A stretch of DNA of 64,000 nt. Source: Cyclobacteriaceae bacterium. Its GTDB lineage: Bacteria > Bacteroidota > Bacteroidia > Cytophagales > Cyclobacteriaceae. Positions 14,670-22,604 of this stretch are shown here, one piece after another. Both the position numbers and the translations under genes were made by a program. The notes under the pieces were generated by a model. It searched no databases and was not told the DNA's origin. It worked only from the letters and a program-made list of their open reading frames with translations. Location: contig JANQEU010000014.1 of NCBI GenBank assembly GCA_028278225.1, positions 1 to 64,000 on the forward strand, given 5' to 3'. Numbering within the stretch: the stretch's first letter is position 1; the number at the start of each line of letters is the position of its first letter.

Positions 14670-15025
14670 GCAACGTAAAGTGTATAATTATCGAAGATGA
14701 TCCTGCATTTCAGGTTATCATCAAATCATTGGTGTCGAAGTTGCCAAATTTCGAAATTCTGGATGTTTTTGACAACTCCGTCGATGCAGCACTTTTTATA
14801 ACACGGAAAAAGCCGGATCTGGTTTTTCTTGATGTTGAGATCAACGGGTTAAATGGATTGGAAGTGCTGGATTCGCTGATCCATAAACCCAAAACAATTG
14901 TGGTCTCGGGTGAGCAAAAATATGCTGATGAGGCGGCTGAGCTTAATGTGGACGCATTTATTACCAAACCCATTACGAGCTTCGAGAATTTCAAGGAAAC
15001 TGTTGAGAGCGTTTTGGCGTCCTAG
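14666..15025 (+). CDS. Single-domain response regulator
   Basis: 119 residues forming one receiver domain and nothing else: acidic pocket Glu10-Asp11-Asp12, phosphorylation site Asp56 in FLDVEINGLNG, the Ser of VVSGE as switch residue, and Lys in FITKP. The wording of the Asp56 motif resembles LytTR-type regulators that have lost their DNA-binding part. It overlaps the kinase gene by ATGA and is surely co-expressed, so the likely circuit is kinase receiver, HPt and then this protein as phosphate sink or partner-binding output. It converges on the universal stress protein gene; both stop codons share CTAG. Confidence 0.9.
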   Translation: MSNVKCIIIEDDPAFQVIIKSLVSKLPNFEILDVFDNSVDAALFITRKKPDLVFLDVEINGLNGLEVLDSLIHKPKTIVVSGEQKYADEAAELNVDAFITKPITSFENFKETVESVLAS

Positions 15026-15852
15026 TCGTGAATGGTGAGCAATGGAATGTGGATTTTCATTGCAATTCGCTCTGTCATGCTTCCATGCAAAAGCCTGTCA
15101 AATAGCGCATGGTCCCTGGGCAACATCACAAGAAAGTCCAGTCCATGTTCTTTTGTGAAATCAATTATTCCCTTCTCTATTTTCTTATCTGATATATTAA
15201 AGAACTCGTACCTGAAGAATTGAAAATACTCCTGGTAAAGATTACCAATAGAGCTGTGCTCAAAATCAACACTTTCATCAGGTCGTGAAACACAGAAAAC
15301 ATCAATTTCTGCGTCAGTGAGATCAGCAAACTTCGTGACATATGCCAGCCTTTCCGGATCCCTGATAGAACGCGCATCGTTAGCTATGCCAATTTTTGCA
15401 GGTTTGAATTCCTGAACATTCTCCGGGATTGCCAACACGGGGACCTTTACGATCCTGATAACATCCGCCGTGTGACTGCCAATAAGTTTTTCAACTGAAT
15501 CATGAGTTCCTTTCGTACCCATCACGATCAAATCAATGTCGTTTGATTTTACTTCAGCTTCAATAGAATCCATGAGATTGGCTTTGAGTTCTTTTGACTC
15601 GTGCCTGACAGAGTCCAGTCCCGGGATTTCTTCCTCCAGTTTGTCCATCGTTTCCCGGATATTGCTATCGTAATTCCCGGTAAATGGATGTACCATAGGC
15701 TCACCCAGGTTTACAAAAGGGACCGGAATATGGGTTGCATGAATAATGAATATTTTGCTATCCCACTTCTGTGCAAGCTGGACCGCCACTTTCAGCGCAT
15801 TTAATGCACATTTTGAAAAATCTACTGGGACAAGGATATTCTTAATTGTCAT
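15022..15852 (-). CDS. Tandem universal stress protein (UspA family)
   Basis: 276 residues from the ATG giving MTIKNILVPVDFSKCALNAL; two Usp domains in tandem. The first (1-145) keeps the ATP-binding motif GTKGTHDSVEKLIGSHT (G-2x-G-9x-G-S) followed by VKVPVLAIP. The second (150-276) is degenerate at this site (MLPRDHALFDRLLHGSM). Proteins of this build in Bacteroidota are cytosolic, ATP-binding, and induced by starvation or redox stress. It converges on the response regulator gene with complete stop-codon overlap and no room for a terminator. Confidence 0.92.
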   Translation of the reverse strand: MTIKNILVPVDFSKCALNALKVAVQLAQKWDSKIFIIHATHIPVPFVNLGEPMVHPFTGNYDSNIRETMDKLEEEIPGLDSVRHESKELKANLMDSIEAEVKSNDIDLIVMGTKGTHDSVEKLIGSHTADVIRIVKVPVLAIPENVQEFKPAKIGIANDARSIRDPERLAYVTKFADLTDAEIDVFCVSRPDESVDFEHSSIGNLYQEYFQFFRYEFFNISDKKIEKGIIDFTKEHGLDFLVMLPRDHALFDRLLHGSMTERIAMKIHIPLLTIHD

Positions 15853-16039
15853 TCCGGTATTAATCCGATCCAACTATCAATATCGCTATCTACCTGAAAT
15901 TAAATAATGATATGGGTGCAGGTAAAACCGTGATATTTATCAAGAAAACGGCACTATAAAAAAAATTGACCCACTTTCCAACCCTCAACTAAAAACTACA
16001 TCTTTTAACTTGAAGGGTAAATCCCCTACTCAGAGATCA

Positions 16040-16582
16040 ATGACCGTAACCGTAGATATTCATCAAAATTGGATTGACCAGTTAAAGAAAGGTGATCAAT
16101 CTGCGGCACGAAACATATACGACAGTTACTCGAAAGCCATGTACAACACTTTGATCAGATTAACAGGTAACTCAGATGACGCCCAGGATCTGCTCCAGGA
16201 GGCTTTCATCAAAGCTTTCAGGAAAATCGAATCTTTCCGGGGAAGTTCCACATTTGGAGCGTGGCTGAAGAAAATCGTAGTGAATACCGGACTGGAGCAC
16301 CTCAGAAAGAAAAAAGTAGTTTATGAAGAGCTATCGGAAAAATACGAAAAGGTACCTGAACCTGACGAGTCCGCGATGGAAATAGACCCGTATCAGGTAC
16401 ATGAGTCTATCAAGAAGTTACCAGACGGTACGCGAACAGTGCTTTCGTTGTACCTGCTGGAAGGTTACACACACAATGAAATTTCAGGGATACTGGGAAT
16501 CACAGAATCCACCAGCAAAACCCAATTCATGAGAGGAAAAGCAATTCTAAGAGAACAACTCAAATCAAAAATGTATGGGTAA
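16040..16582 (+). CDS. ECF RNA polymerase sigma factor
   Basis: 180 residues from the ATG giving MTVTVDIHQNW. The sigma-2 region is at about 20-90 (YNTLIRLTGNSDDAQDLLQE, AFIKAFRKIESFRGSSTFGAWL) and the sigma-4 helix-turn-helix at 120-175 (LPDGTRTVLSLYLLEGYTH, then ISGILGITESTSKTQFMRGK). The linker is acidic and short as in ECF factors. It overlaps the following membrane protein gene by 8 bases, the usual arrangement with a cognate anti-sigma factor. The third gene, overlapping the second, is a secreted beta-helical protein and may be the regulated function. Confidence 0.93.
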   Translation: MTVTVDIHQNWIDQLKKGDQSAARNIYDSYSKAMYNTLIRLTGNSDDAQDLLQEAFIKAFRKIESFRGSSTFGAWLKKIVVNTGLEHLRKKKVVYEELSEKYEKVPEPDESAMEIDPYQVHESIKKLPDGTRTVLSLYLLEGYTHNEISGILGITESTSKTQFMRGKAILREQLKSKMYG

Positions 16583-17108
16583 GGACATTGAAAAATACAT
16601 CAAAGATCACAGGCAGGAACTGGACGTGGAGCATCCGCCTCAAATAGTCTGGGATAAGATTGAATCTGCCATTTCATTGGATTCCGGATCGCATCCAAAA
16701 TCAAATTGGATGTGGAAAGCGGCCACTGTAAGCTTGCTTGTTGTTTCCGGATTTTTGTTTTTCCTTCTAAACAGGGAGTGGAAATCGGATGAATTGTATT
16801 CACTGGGAGATATCTCATCGGAATACAGGGAAATGGAAAAAAATTACCAGGAATCTATCGATCTTATCAACGCCTCCATTCCGTACGACGAAATTGACAT
16901 GGAAGAATTTGGCTGGCTGATCCGGGAACTGGAATATATCGAATCAGTCAATGAAGAATTCAGAAAAGATATTGAGGAAAATGCCGACCAGGATAAGCTG
17001 GTTGAAGCCCTGATCGATTATTATGAAAAGAAATTGAAATTACTGAAAAAACTCGAACACGAAATAAACAGAAGGAATAATGAAAAAAATGAAACTATCG
17101 ATATTTAG
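16575..17108 (+). CDS. Putative anti-sigma factor, single-pass membrane protein
   Basis: 177 residues: a cytoplasmic N-terminus of about 46 residues (with HPPQIVWDKIESAI, a pattern seen in Bacteroidota anti-sigma proteins), one membrane helix at 47-65, and a periplasmic acidic coiled coil rich in Glu and Lys. No zinc-binding HxxxCxxC is present, so it is not a ZAS-type factor. Position, start overlap with the sigma gene, and topology support sequestration of the sigma factor at the membrane. Its end overlaps the start of the exported-protein gene by 29 bases, which supports one mRNA for all three. Confidence 0.75.
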   Translation: MGKDIEKYIKDHRQELDVEHPPQIVWDKIESAISLDSGSHPKSNWMWKAATVSLLVVSGFLFFLLNREWKSDELYSLGDISSEYREMEKNYQESIDLINASIPYDEIDMEEFGWLIRELEYIESVNEEFRKDIEENADQDKLVEALIDYYEKKLKLLKKLEHEINRRNNEKNETIDI

Positions 17109-18393
17109 TCTGGGACTGCTGTCGGCATTGGCGGTGGCAGGAAATTCAGATTTTATTCAGGAACGTGCTGAAGCAAGTTTCACCTTTGATGTGTCCGGTG
17201 GAACCACAATTAACGTGAGTGGAAATGAAACCCTGATCGAAGTTGAAACATGGAACAAAAACCAGGTTGAAGTTTACGCTTTTTTAGAATTCAAAGGAAA
17301 AGAGTCGGACAGGGTACGTGATTTTATTGACAATTTCGAGTCCTACGTCGGAGATAATATTTACGAATCAGGATCTCAACTATATGTCGATGCAGACCTG
17401 GAAGAACCCAACAGAGTGCAAGTTGGAGGTAAAAGGGTAGGAGTAATAATAATCGGATTCAGTGATGAGGACTTATCCATTACCTACAGGCTCAGGGTAC
17501 CTGCCGGAAATGACTTAAATATTGAGAACAAATATGATGATATTATTTTGACAGGGAATTACGGAGGAGAAGTCAAAGTTGAGCACTACTCGGGAGATCT
17601 GGAAGGTGGCAATTTCAGTGAATTAAACCTGGATCTGAAATATGGAACAGCAAGCCTGGGAAGAGTTTCCATGTCGGAAATGATACTCTATGAACAGGAT
17701 CTTGACATAGATAACCTGGGTGAAGGAAATATTCAGTCGAAGTACTCCAAGATCACCCTGGATGAGATTGGTGATGTCGATCTGGATTCATACGAAAGCA
17801 AAATCAGGATCGGTAGTGCCGAAACAGTTGAGGGCAGCCTCAAATACGGGAGGCTGCAGATTGACAATCGTGTAGATAACCTGGATCTGCGGAGTATTTA
17901 TGAACTCGAAGTGAGCGTTGGTGAAAGTGAAAGCATCAAACTCTTTGAGAGCAAATACAGTGAGATCAGTGTTGGAAATGTGGGTGTGGTGGAATTAAGG
18001 GAATCCTACGAAGATGAATTTACCATAAGGACGCTTCGGGAACTTCGGTCAAAATGTAAGTACACCGAGTATGAAATTGAAGAACTGGGACGCAGTTTCG
18101 AGATCGATGGTTATGAAAGCAATGTCGAAATAGGAAGAGTATCGGGTAATGCCAGTCTCATTGGCATGGCAGGTAAATATTGCGAGCTCGACTTAAATAC
18201 CTATGATGCTCCATTCCAGTTGGACGTAAATATTAAGTACGGTGACATTGATTACCCGGAAGAAAAAGTGGATAAGCGTATTTACGTCAAAGAAAACTCT
18301 CAACTGGAAATACAGGTGGCGCACCGTGAAAGTAGCGGGGATGATCTGAAAATAATCATCCGCGGCTATGAAATGGATGCCAGGATATTATAA
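17080..18393 (+). CDS. Exported beta-helical protein (DUF4097-like)
   Basis: 437 residues with a signal peptide (KLSIFSLGLLSALAVAGNS). The mature part is a chain of short beta turns with recurring patterns such as IENKYDDIILTG, LDLKYGTASLG, IQSKYSKITL and LDSYESKIRIGSAE, giving the right-handed solenoid look of DUF4097 proteins. It is strongly acidic. No sorting domain or lipobox, so it is probably periplasmic. It is the last gene of the sigma/anti-sigma operon, and in related Bacteroidota trios the third protein is thought to report on or act in the envelope; the exact role is unknown. Confidence 0.75.
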   Translation: MKKMKLSIFSLGLLSALAVAGNSDFIQERAEASFTFDVSGGTTINVSGNETLIEVETWNKNQVEVYAFLEFKGKESDRVRDFIDNFESYVGDNIYESGSQLYVDADLEEPNRVQVGGKRVGVIIIGFSDEDLSITYRLRVPAGNDLNIENKYDDIILTGNYGGEVKVEHYSGDLEGGNFSELNLDLKYGTASLGRVSMSEMILYEQDLDIDNLGEGNIQSKYSKITLDEIGDVDLDSYESKIRIGSAETVEGSLKYGRLQIDNRVDNLDLRSIYELEVSVGESESIKLFESKYSEISVGNVGVVELRESYEDEFTIRTLRELRSKCKYTEYEIEELGRSFEIDGYESNVEIGRVSGNASLIGMAGKYCELDLNTYDAPFQLDVNIKYGDIDYPEEKVDKRIYVKENSQLEIQVAHRESSGDDLKIIIRGYEMDARIL

Positions 18394-18420
18394 AAAAGGG
18401 GCCCAGGCCCCTAAATTTTT
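18394..18420. terminator. Bidirectional intrinsic terminator
   Basis: AGGGGCC, CA, GGCCCCT flanked by six A on the left and AAATTTTT on the right, so a U-run follows the stem on both strands. It separates the converging solenoid and EF-hand genes. Confidence 0.75.
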
Positions 18421-18433
18421 GAAAATTTAATGA

Positions 18434-19024
18434 TCAGTAAAAAGAAGAGCGGGTCTTAAATCCAAACTCTTTCGGATCTCCAAATAACAAATTGCCCGGG
18501 CTTCCCTCATCATCACTCTTAAAAAATTCGGTAATTGCGATATGCAATTCCTTTTTGCTAATTAACATATCATCGTTAAGATCCATGGCCCTGAAGCATT
18601 CGTCAGCCTGTTTTATTCCCACCCTTAGTGAAACAAAGAAGCAGAGATATTCCTGCTTTGACAGATAGTTATCCAGGTTTTTGTCATAGATGTAGAAAAT
18701 GTCACGAACCGACTTCTGACTCAAAACGTTGAACCTACGATCATTTTTGCTATCCGTAATATTCTCCAAAAACTGCAGCCAATTCTCAAGGTTGCACTGC
18801 GTTACGGATTGCTGATCATCCAGGAATAGCCTGATGGCGTCCCATATTTCCCTCCCTCTTCGATTGATCAGATCCTCAATTTCGGATGGAGATCGCAGGC
18901 ATCTGAAAATTGCGATATTTTCACCCAGGCTCTGAAAGTCCGTTTTCTCCAGAAGTCCGTCATGGTTAAAATCCAGAATTTGGAATAGATGAGTGAATTT
19001 TTGCTGCCTGAGTTCCGATAACAT
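18434..19024 (-). CDS. EF-hand calcium-binding protein
   Basis: 196 residues with three recognisable EF-hand loops: DFNHDGLLEKTDF near residue 19, DKNLDNYLSKQEY near 113 and DLNDDMLISKKEL near 150. Each has acidic residues at positions 1 and 3 or 5 of the loop; the last positions are Asp, Glu and Glu. No signal peptide or membrane helix is visible, so it is a cytosolic calcium sensor or buffer similar to calsymin/calerythrin-type bacterial proteins. It is transcribed alone; 60 bp separate it from the upstream metallo-hydrolase gene in the same direction, so shared transcription is possible. Confidence 0.85.
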   Translation of the reverse strand: MLSELRQQKFTHLFQILDFNHDGLLEKTDFQSLGENIAIFRCLRSPSEIEDLINRRGREIWDAIRLFLDDQQSVTQCNLENWLQFLENITDSKNDRRFNVLSQKSVRDIFYIYDKNLDNYLSKQEYLCFFVSLRVGIKQADECFRAMDLNDDMLISKKELHIAITEFFKSDDEGSPGNLLFGDPKEFGFKTRSSFY

Positions 19025-19084
19025 GCTTGGAAGCTATTAAATCAAGCGGAGAAACCCAAATATTGGACCCGGGGATGCTTCCGG

Positions 19085-20215
19085 TTAATTCGACTCCAAT
19101 ACCCACCATGGCTCCCCGGCATTCTCACGGATCTCAAATCGCTGGCCAATAAAAGGACTTACAATCATTACATTTCGGAGATCTGCTTCTTTCCGGGATC
19201 TGACAATGGGATCTGTCCATACGTGCAGAGACAAGTTAAAAGCACCCCAATGAATGGGCATCATAACCTTGCCCCTTACATCAATGGCTGCCTGAACAGA
19301 CTCCTCGGGCATCATGTGAATTTGATGCCAATTTTCATTATACTGGCCACATTCAACCATTACAAAATCAAAAGGACCATACTGATCACCTATGGTTTTG
19401 AAATGATCACCATAACCTCCGTCACCACTAAAGTAAATGTTATTAAAGCGGCCCTGTATTATCCATGAAGCCCACAATGTTTTATTTCTGTCCGAGGTTC
19501 CCCGACCTGAAAAATGCCTCGCCGGTGCCGCTATCAATCTGATATTTGCCAGGCTGGCATCTTCCCCCCAGTCCAGTTCGGTTATCCTCTCCCGGTCTAC
19601 CCCCCATCTCACCAGGTGACCTCCCACTCCCAGAGGGGTGAAAAAATGGCCAACTTCATCCCTGATCCGCTTGATGGTATAGTAGTCCAAATGGTCATAA
19701 TGATCGTGTGAAAGGATTACGGCATCAATGTTTCCGATAGATGCAAGGTCTATTGGCTTCTCATATTCAAATCTTTTGCTCATAAACCGTACAGGAGAAC
19801 TTGCCGGACCCAGCATTGGATCGATCAATATCCGCTTTCCTTCCATTTCCAACAGAACAGCTGAATGACCGAACCACGTGATATAGGCTGAAGTGTCTGA
19901 ATTTGAACTGTTTCCCTGTCCAAAACGAACCGGGAGATCGGACTGGGGTTCCCTTTGCCGGCTGTTAAACATCCATTCCCTCATGACTCCTAATATTTTG
20001 CCGAAATCCATATCCATTTTGGTCCCCACCAGGTTTTGAAACTGTCCGTCATAATAGTTTTTCGAAAGCTCAATCTCTTTTAGTCGATCACCTGAAGGTT
20101 TGGCGCCAAATTGAGGTGCGGTTTTGATGAAAATAGTAATCCCCAATACCACGACTACTATGAGAATGAAGACTGCCAGCATTATCCTGAATAAATATTT
20201 GATGATCAATTGCAT
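19085..20215 (-). CDS. Membrane-anchored metallo-beta-lactamase-fold hydrolase (NAPE-PLD/UlaG-like)
   Basis: 376 residues. An N-terminal helix (FRIMLAVFILIVVVVLGITIFI) anchors it in the membrane. The catalytic part begins WFGHSAVLLEMEGKRILIDPM; the zinc motif SHDHYDHLDY, ARHFSGR and GDGGYGDHF follow, and MPIHWGAFNLS closes the metal site. This order matches NAPE-hydrolysing phospholipase D-like and L-ascorbate-6-phosphate-lactonase-like proteins. In bacteria its substrates are mostly unknown; lipid hydrolysis at the membrane is the best guess. It stands alone, with a 200-bp gap to the divergent DoxX gene. Confidence 0.88.
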   Translation of the reverse strand: MQLIIKYLFRIMLAVFILIVVVVLGITIFIKTAPQFGAKPSGDRLKEIELSKNYYDGQFQNLVGTKMDMDFGKILGVMREWMFNSRQREPQSDLPVRFGQGNSSNSDTSAYITWFGHSAVLLEMEGKRILIDPMLGPASSPVRFMSKRFEYEKPIDLASIGNIDAVILSHDHYDHLDYYTIKRIRDEVGHFFTPLGVGGHLVRWGVDRERITELDWGEDASLANIRLIAAPARHFSGRGTSDRNKTLWASWIIQGRFNNIYFSGDGGYGDHFKTIGDQYGPFDFVMVECGQYNENWHQIHMMPEESVQAAIDVRGKVMMPIHWGAFNLSLHVWTDPIVRSRKEADLRNVMIVSPFIGQRFEIRENAGEPWWVLESN

Positions 20216-20418
20216 TCTAAAACCAAATGGTCTTCAATTAAGACCCTTATTGAATAATTTTGTTACTATAATTTTACCACAAGGTTCAAAGGAATTAGTA
20301 AAGTAATAATCATACGACTGATAACTATCAAATCACCGTTTAGATTTATTTGATATTGATCATAGGGTAATTTGTGCATATTGCGTAAAATCGAGCTTTC
20401 AAAAAAAAGAATCTGAAT

Positions 20419-20910
20419 ATGGCGGAACACAGCTTTAAAAACAGTCAACTGAACGCTCTGGTGCTGATGCGTTTATTTATTGGTTGGCATTTCTTATATG
20501 AGGGTACGTTAAAATTGTTCAATTCCAACTGGACTTCTAAAGCGTATCTTTTGAGTGCGGAAGGTTTTATGAAACCATTCTTTGTTTGGTTAGGTAGTGA
20601 TTCCATGATCAATATGGTGGATATGCTTAACATTATTTGCCTACTTCTGGTAGGGCTCACGTTGTTGCTGGGTTATCTGGAGCGAACTGGCGCTATCGCC
20701 GGGATAATACTCCTTTTATTGTACTATCTGGCCCATCCTGCTTTCCCGGGAATGGTCCAGGTAGGGACAGAAGGGAGTTACTGGATCATCAACAAGAATT
20801 TGATCGAAGCAGCCGCATTACTGGTTATCTATCAAATTCCTACGGCAAATCATTTCGGATTGGCACGGTTATTTAAGCCGGCCTCAGTTGAAACCATAAC
20901 CTCGAATTAA
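20419..20910 (+). CDS. DoxX-family membrane protein
   Basis: 163 residues with four hydrophobic segments. The N-terminal ALVLMRLFIGWHFLYEGTLKL fits the DoxX/TQO-small-subunit signature, and ERTGAIAGIILLLLYYLAHP is the third helix. DoxX proteins act in the inner membrane, in some cases with quinone or thiol oxidoreductases. It is followed after two bases by a Tat-exported Gfo/Idh oxidoreductase; this DoxX plus Gfo/Idh pair is recurrent in Bacteroidota, and an electron-transfer link of periplasmic sugar oxidation to the membrane is a reasonable inference. Confidence 0.85.
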   Translation: MAEHSFKNSQLNALVLMRLFIGWHFLYEGTLKLFNSNWTSKAYLLSAEGFMKPFFVWLGSDSMINMVDMLNIICLLLVGLTLLLGYLERTGAIAGIILLLLYYLAHPAFPGMVQVGTEGSYWIINKNLIEAAALLVIYQIPTANHFGLARLFKPASVETITSN

Positions 20911-20912
20911 TC

Positions 20913-22532
20913 ATGTCAGAGAATAAAATTTTCGGAAAGTGGTCCCGACGGGACATGTTAAAAGGAATCGCAGGCATTCCTATCATTGGAGCGATATCCT
21001 GGGCCGGAGCTGCCAAGGCGGTAGGCCAGAAAAAAGAAAGGGAATCAATCCTCAGCTCCTTAAACATTAATGCTTCACCCCCACCCCCTACAGGCCCGAT
21101 GAGTGGTGATCCCATCAGGGTGGGAATAATCGGTTTCGGAGGACGCGGACAGCATCTCGTCAGAAACCTCGGCTATGCCACGAACAGGTGGATGAGTGCA
21201 ATGAAGGAATCCGCCGCAAAAAATCCACGTGACACCAGGCTCAAAGACTTTCGGGAACAGGAGAATCTGAATGTTAAATTAACTGCCGTTTGTGACGTCT
21301 TTGATATAAATGCGCAACAAGCGCTGGATTCTTTCAACTCAGACACCAACAGCATTCAGCGATTCAGGACCCATACGGAAATGTATGAGAGTGGAACAAT
21401 CGATGCGGTGATCATTGCTACACCGGATCACTGGCATGGACCAATGTCAATTGACGCCCTGAATGCCGGTATCCATGTATATGTGGAGAAGCCGATGACA
21501 CACAACATCGCCGAGACTTACGCTTTGAAAGAGGCAGCATTGAACAGTAACGCTGTTTTTGTGCTGGGTCATCAGCACCGGCAAACCCAGAGTTTTTTTA
21601 CAGCGCAGGATGTAATAAAACAAAAGGTACTGGGACATGTGTCTCTTGTAGAGGTTAATACGAACAGGAATGATGACAATGGTGCATGGCAATATAATAT
21701 TCATGAGAAAGCAAGCCCAAGTACCATAGACTGGGATCTTTTCCTGGGTAATGCACCAAAGGTGCCTTTCAATAAGGAACACTTCTTCAGATGGCGAAAA
21801 TGGTGGGCTTATGGATCAGGTCTTTCCGGCGATCTGATGACACATGATTATGACCGTGTGAATTGTGTATTGAAAATGGGAATCCCGCAATCGGTAATGT
21901 CATCCGGCGGAATATATACACACCGGGACGGCCGCAATGTACCGGACGTGATGCAGATCAACATGGAATTCCCGGAATTCAGTACCGGATCGAGTCAGCA
22001 GGAAGGAAAAGAAAAAGGAATGACCCTGGTCTACAGCGCAACGCTTGGAAACCAGTTTAACAGACCATCCATCCTGATGGGCCATGATGCCACGATGGAG
22101 CTGGGCAATCGACTGACCATCTATGCGGACCCTCAGTCCACCAGGTATGAAAAAATGCTGAAAGAACGTAGGATGAATCCGGCAGTTCCCATTTACCAAT
22201 ATGATCCTGCCGTTGAAGGTACGGACGCGGTGACTTCAGCCACATCTAAATATTTTGCCGACAAAGGCTTATTGTGGACATACAGAGATGGGAAGCGCGT
22301 TGATTCGGCATTCCTCCATTTAAGAGAATGGTTAAGCTGCATTCGAAACGGGGGCAAACTAAGTTGCGGAATCCAGGAAGGATTTGAAGAAGCCATTACA
22401 GCTCATATGGGTGGACTTTCCTATAAACTCGGCAAAAGAATCGATTGGGATGCTGAGAAACAGGAGATAGTGCCTGTTCCGGGATATGATCTCGACGAGG
22501 TACTCCTTGCCGATGTTGAGAAATTAGCTTAG
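20913..22532 (+). CDS. Tat-exported Gfo/Idh/MocA-family oxidoreductase
   Basis: 539 residues. The N-terminus has the twin-arginine signal WSRRDMLKGIAGIPIIGAI, so the protein is probably exported folded with its nucleotide. The Rossmann motif VGIIGFGGRGQHL lies near residue 70, and the family's EKPMTHN (lysine of the EKP motif) near 195. The C-terminal domain (FRWRKWWAYGSGLSGDLMTHDYDRVN) is the Gfo/Idh substrate domain. Exported members oxidise or rearrange sugar-derived compounds, mostly uncharacterised. It follows the DoxX gene after 2 bp in one operon. Confidence 0.92.
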   Translation: MSENKIFGKWSRRDMLKGIAGIPIIGAISWAGAAKAVGQKKERESILSSLNINASPPPPTGPMSGDPIRVGIIGFGGRGQHLVRNLGYATNRWMSAMKESAAKNPRDTRLKDFREQENLNVKLTAVCDVFDINAQQALDSFNSDTNSIQRFRTHTEMYESGTIDAVIIATPDHWHGPMSIDALNAGIHVYVEKPMTHNIAETYALKEAALNSNAVFVLGHQHRQTQSFFTAQDVIKQKVLGHVSLVEVNTNRNDDNGAWQYNIHEKASPSTIDWDLFLGNAPKVPFNKEHFFRWRKWWAYGSGLSGDLMTHDYDRVNCVLKMGIPQSVMSSGGIYTHRDGRNVPDVMQINMEFPEFSTGSSQQEGKEKGMTLVYSATLGNQFNRPSILMGHDATMELGNRLTIYADPQSTRYEKMLKERRMNPAVPIYQYDPAVEGTDAVTSATSKYFADKGLLWTYRDGKRVDSAFLHLREWLSCIRNGGKLSCGIQEGFEEAITAHMGGLSYKLGKRIDWDAEKQEIVPVPGYDLDEVLLADVEKLA

Positions 22533-22534
22533 TA

Positions 22535-22584
22535 AGACATTAGATGTTAGATATTAGACGTTAGATTTTCCGGATCTAATGTCT
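22535..22584. repeat. Inverted repeat with TTAGA tandem units between convergent genes
   Basis: AGACATTAGAT and its exact reverse complement ATCTAATGTCT enclose a tandem of ATGTTAGAT/ATATTAGAC-type units; a second inner stem (GATGTTAGA with TCTAACATC) overlaps. It lies between the converging oxidoreductase and amidohydrolase stops, so it may work as a bidirectional terminator. Such TTAGA-rich spacers recur in related genomes. Confidence 0.6.
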
Positions 22585-22604
22585 AACATCTATCTTCTAT
22601 TATC

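Noticed and set aside
22535-22600. TTAGA-rich stretch as an insertion-sequence end
   Set aside because: It is short, has no transposase nearby and sits exactly between two convergent stops, which fits a terminator-like spacer.
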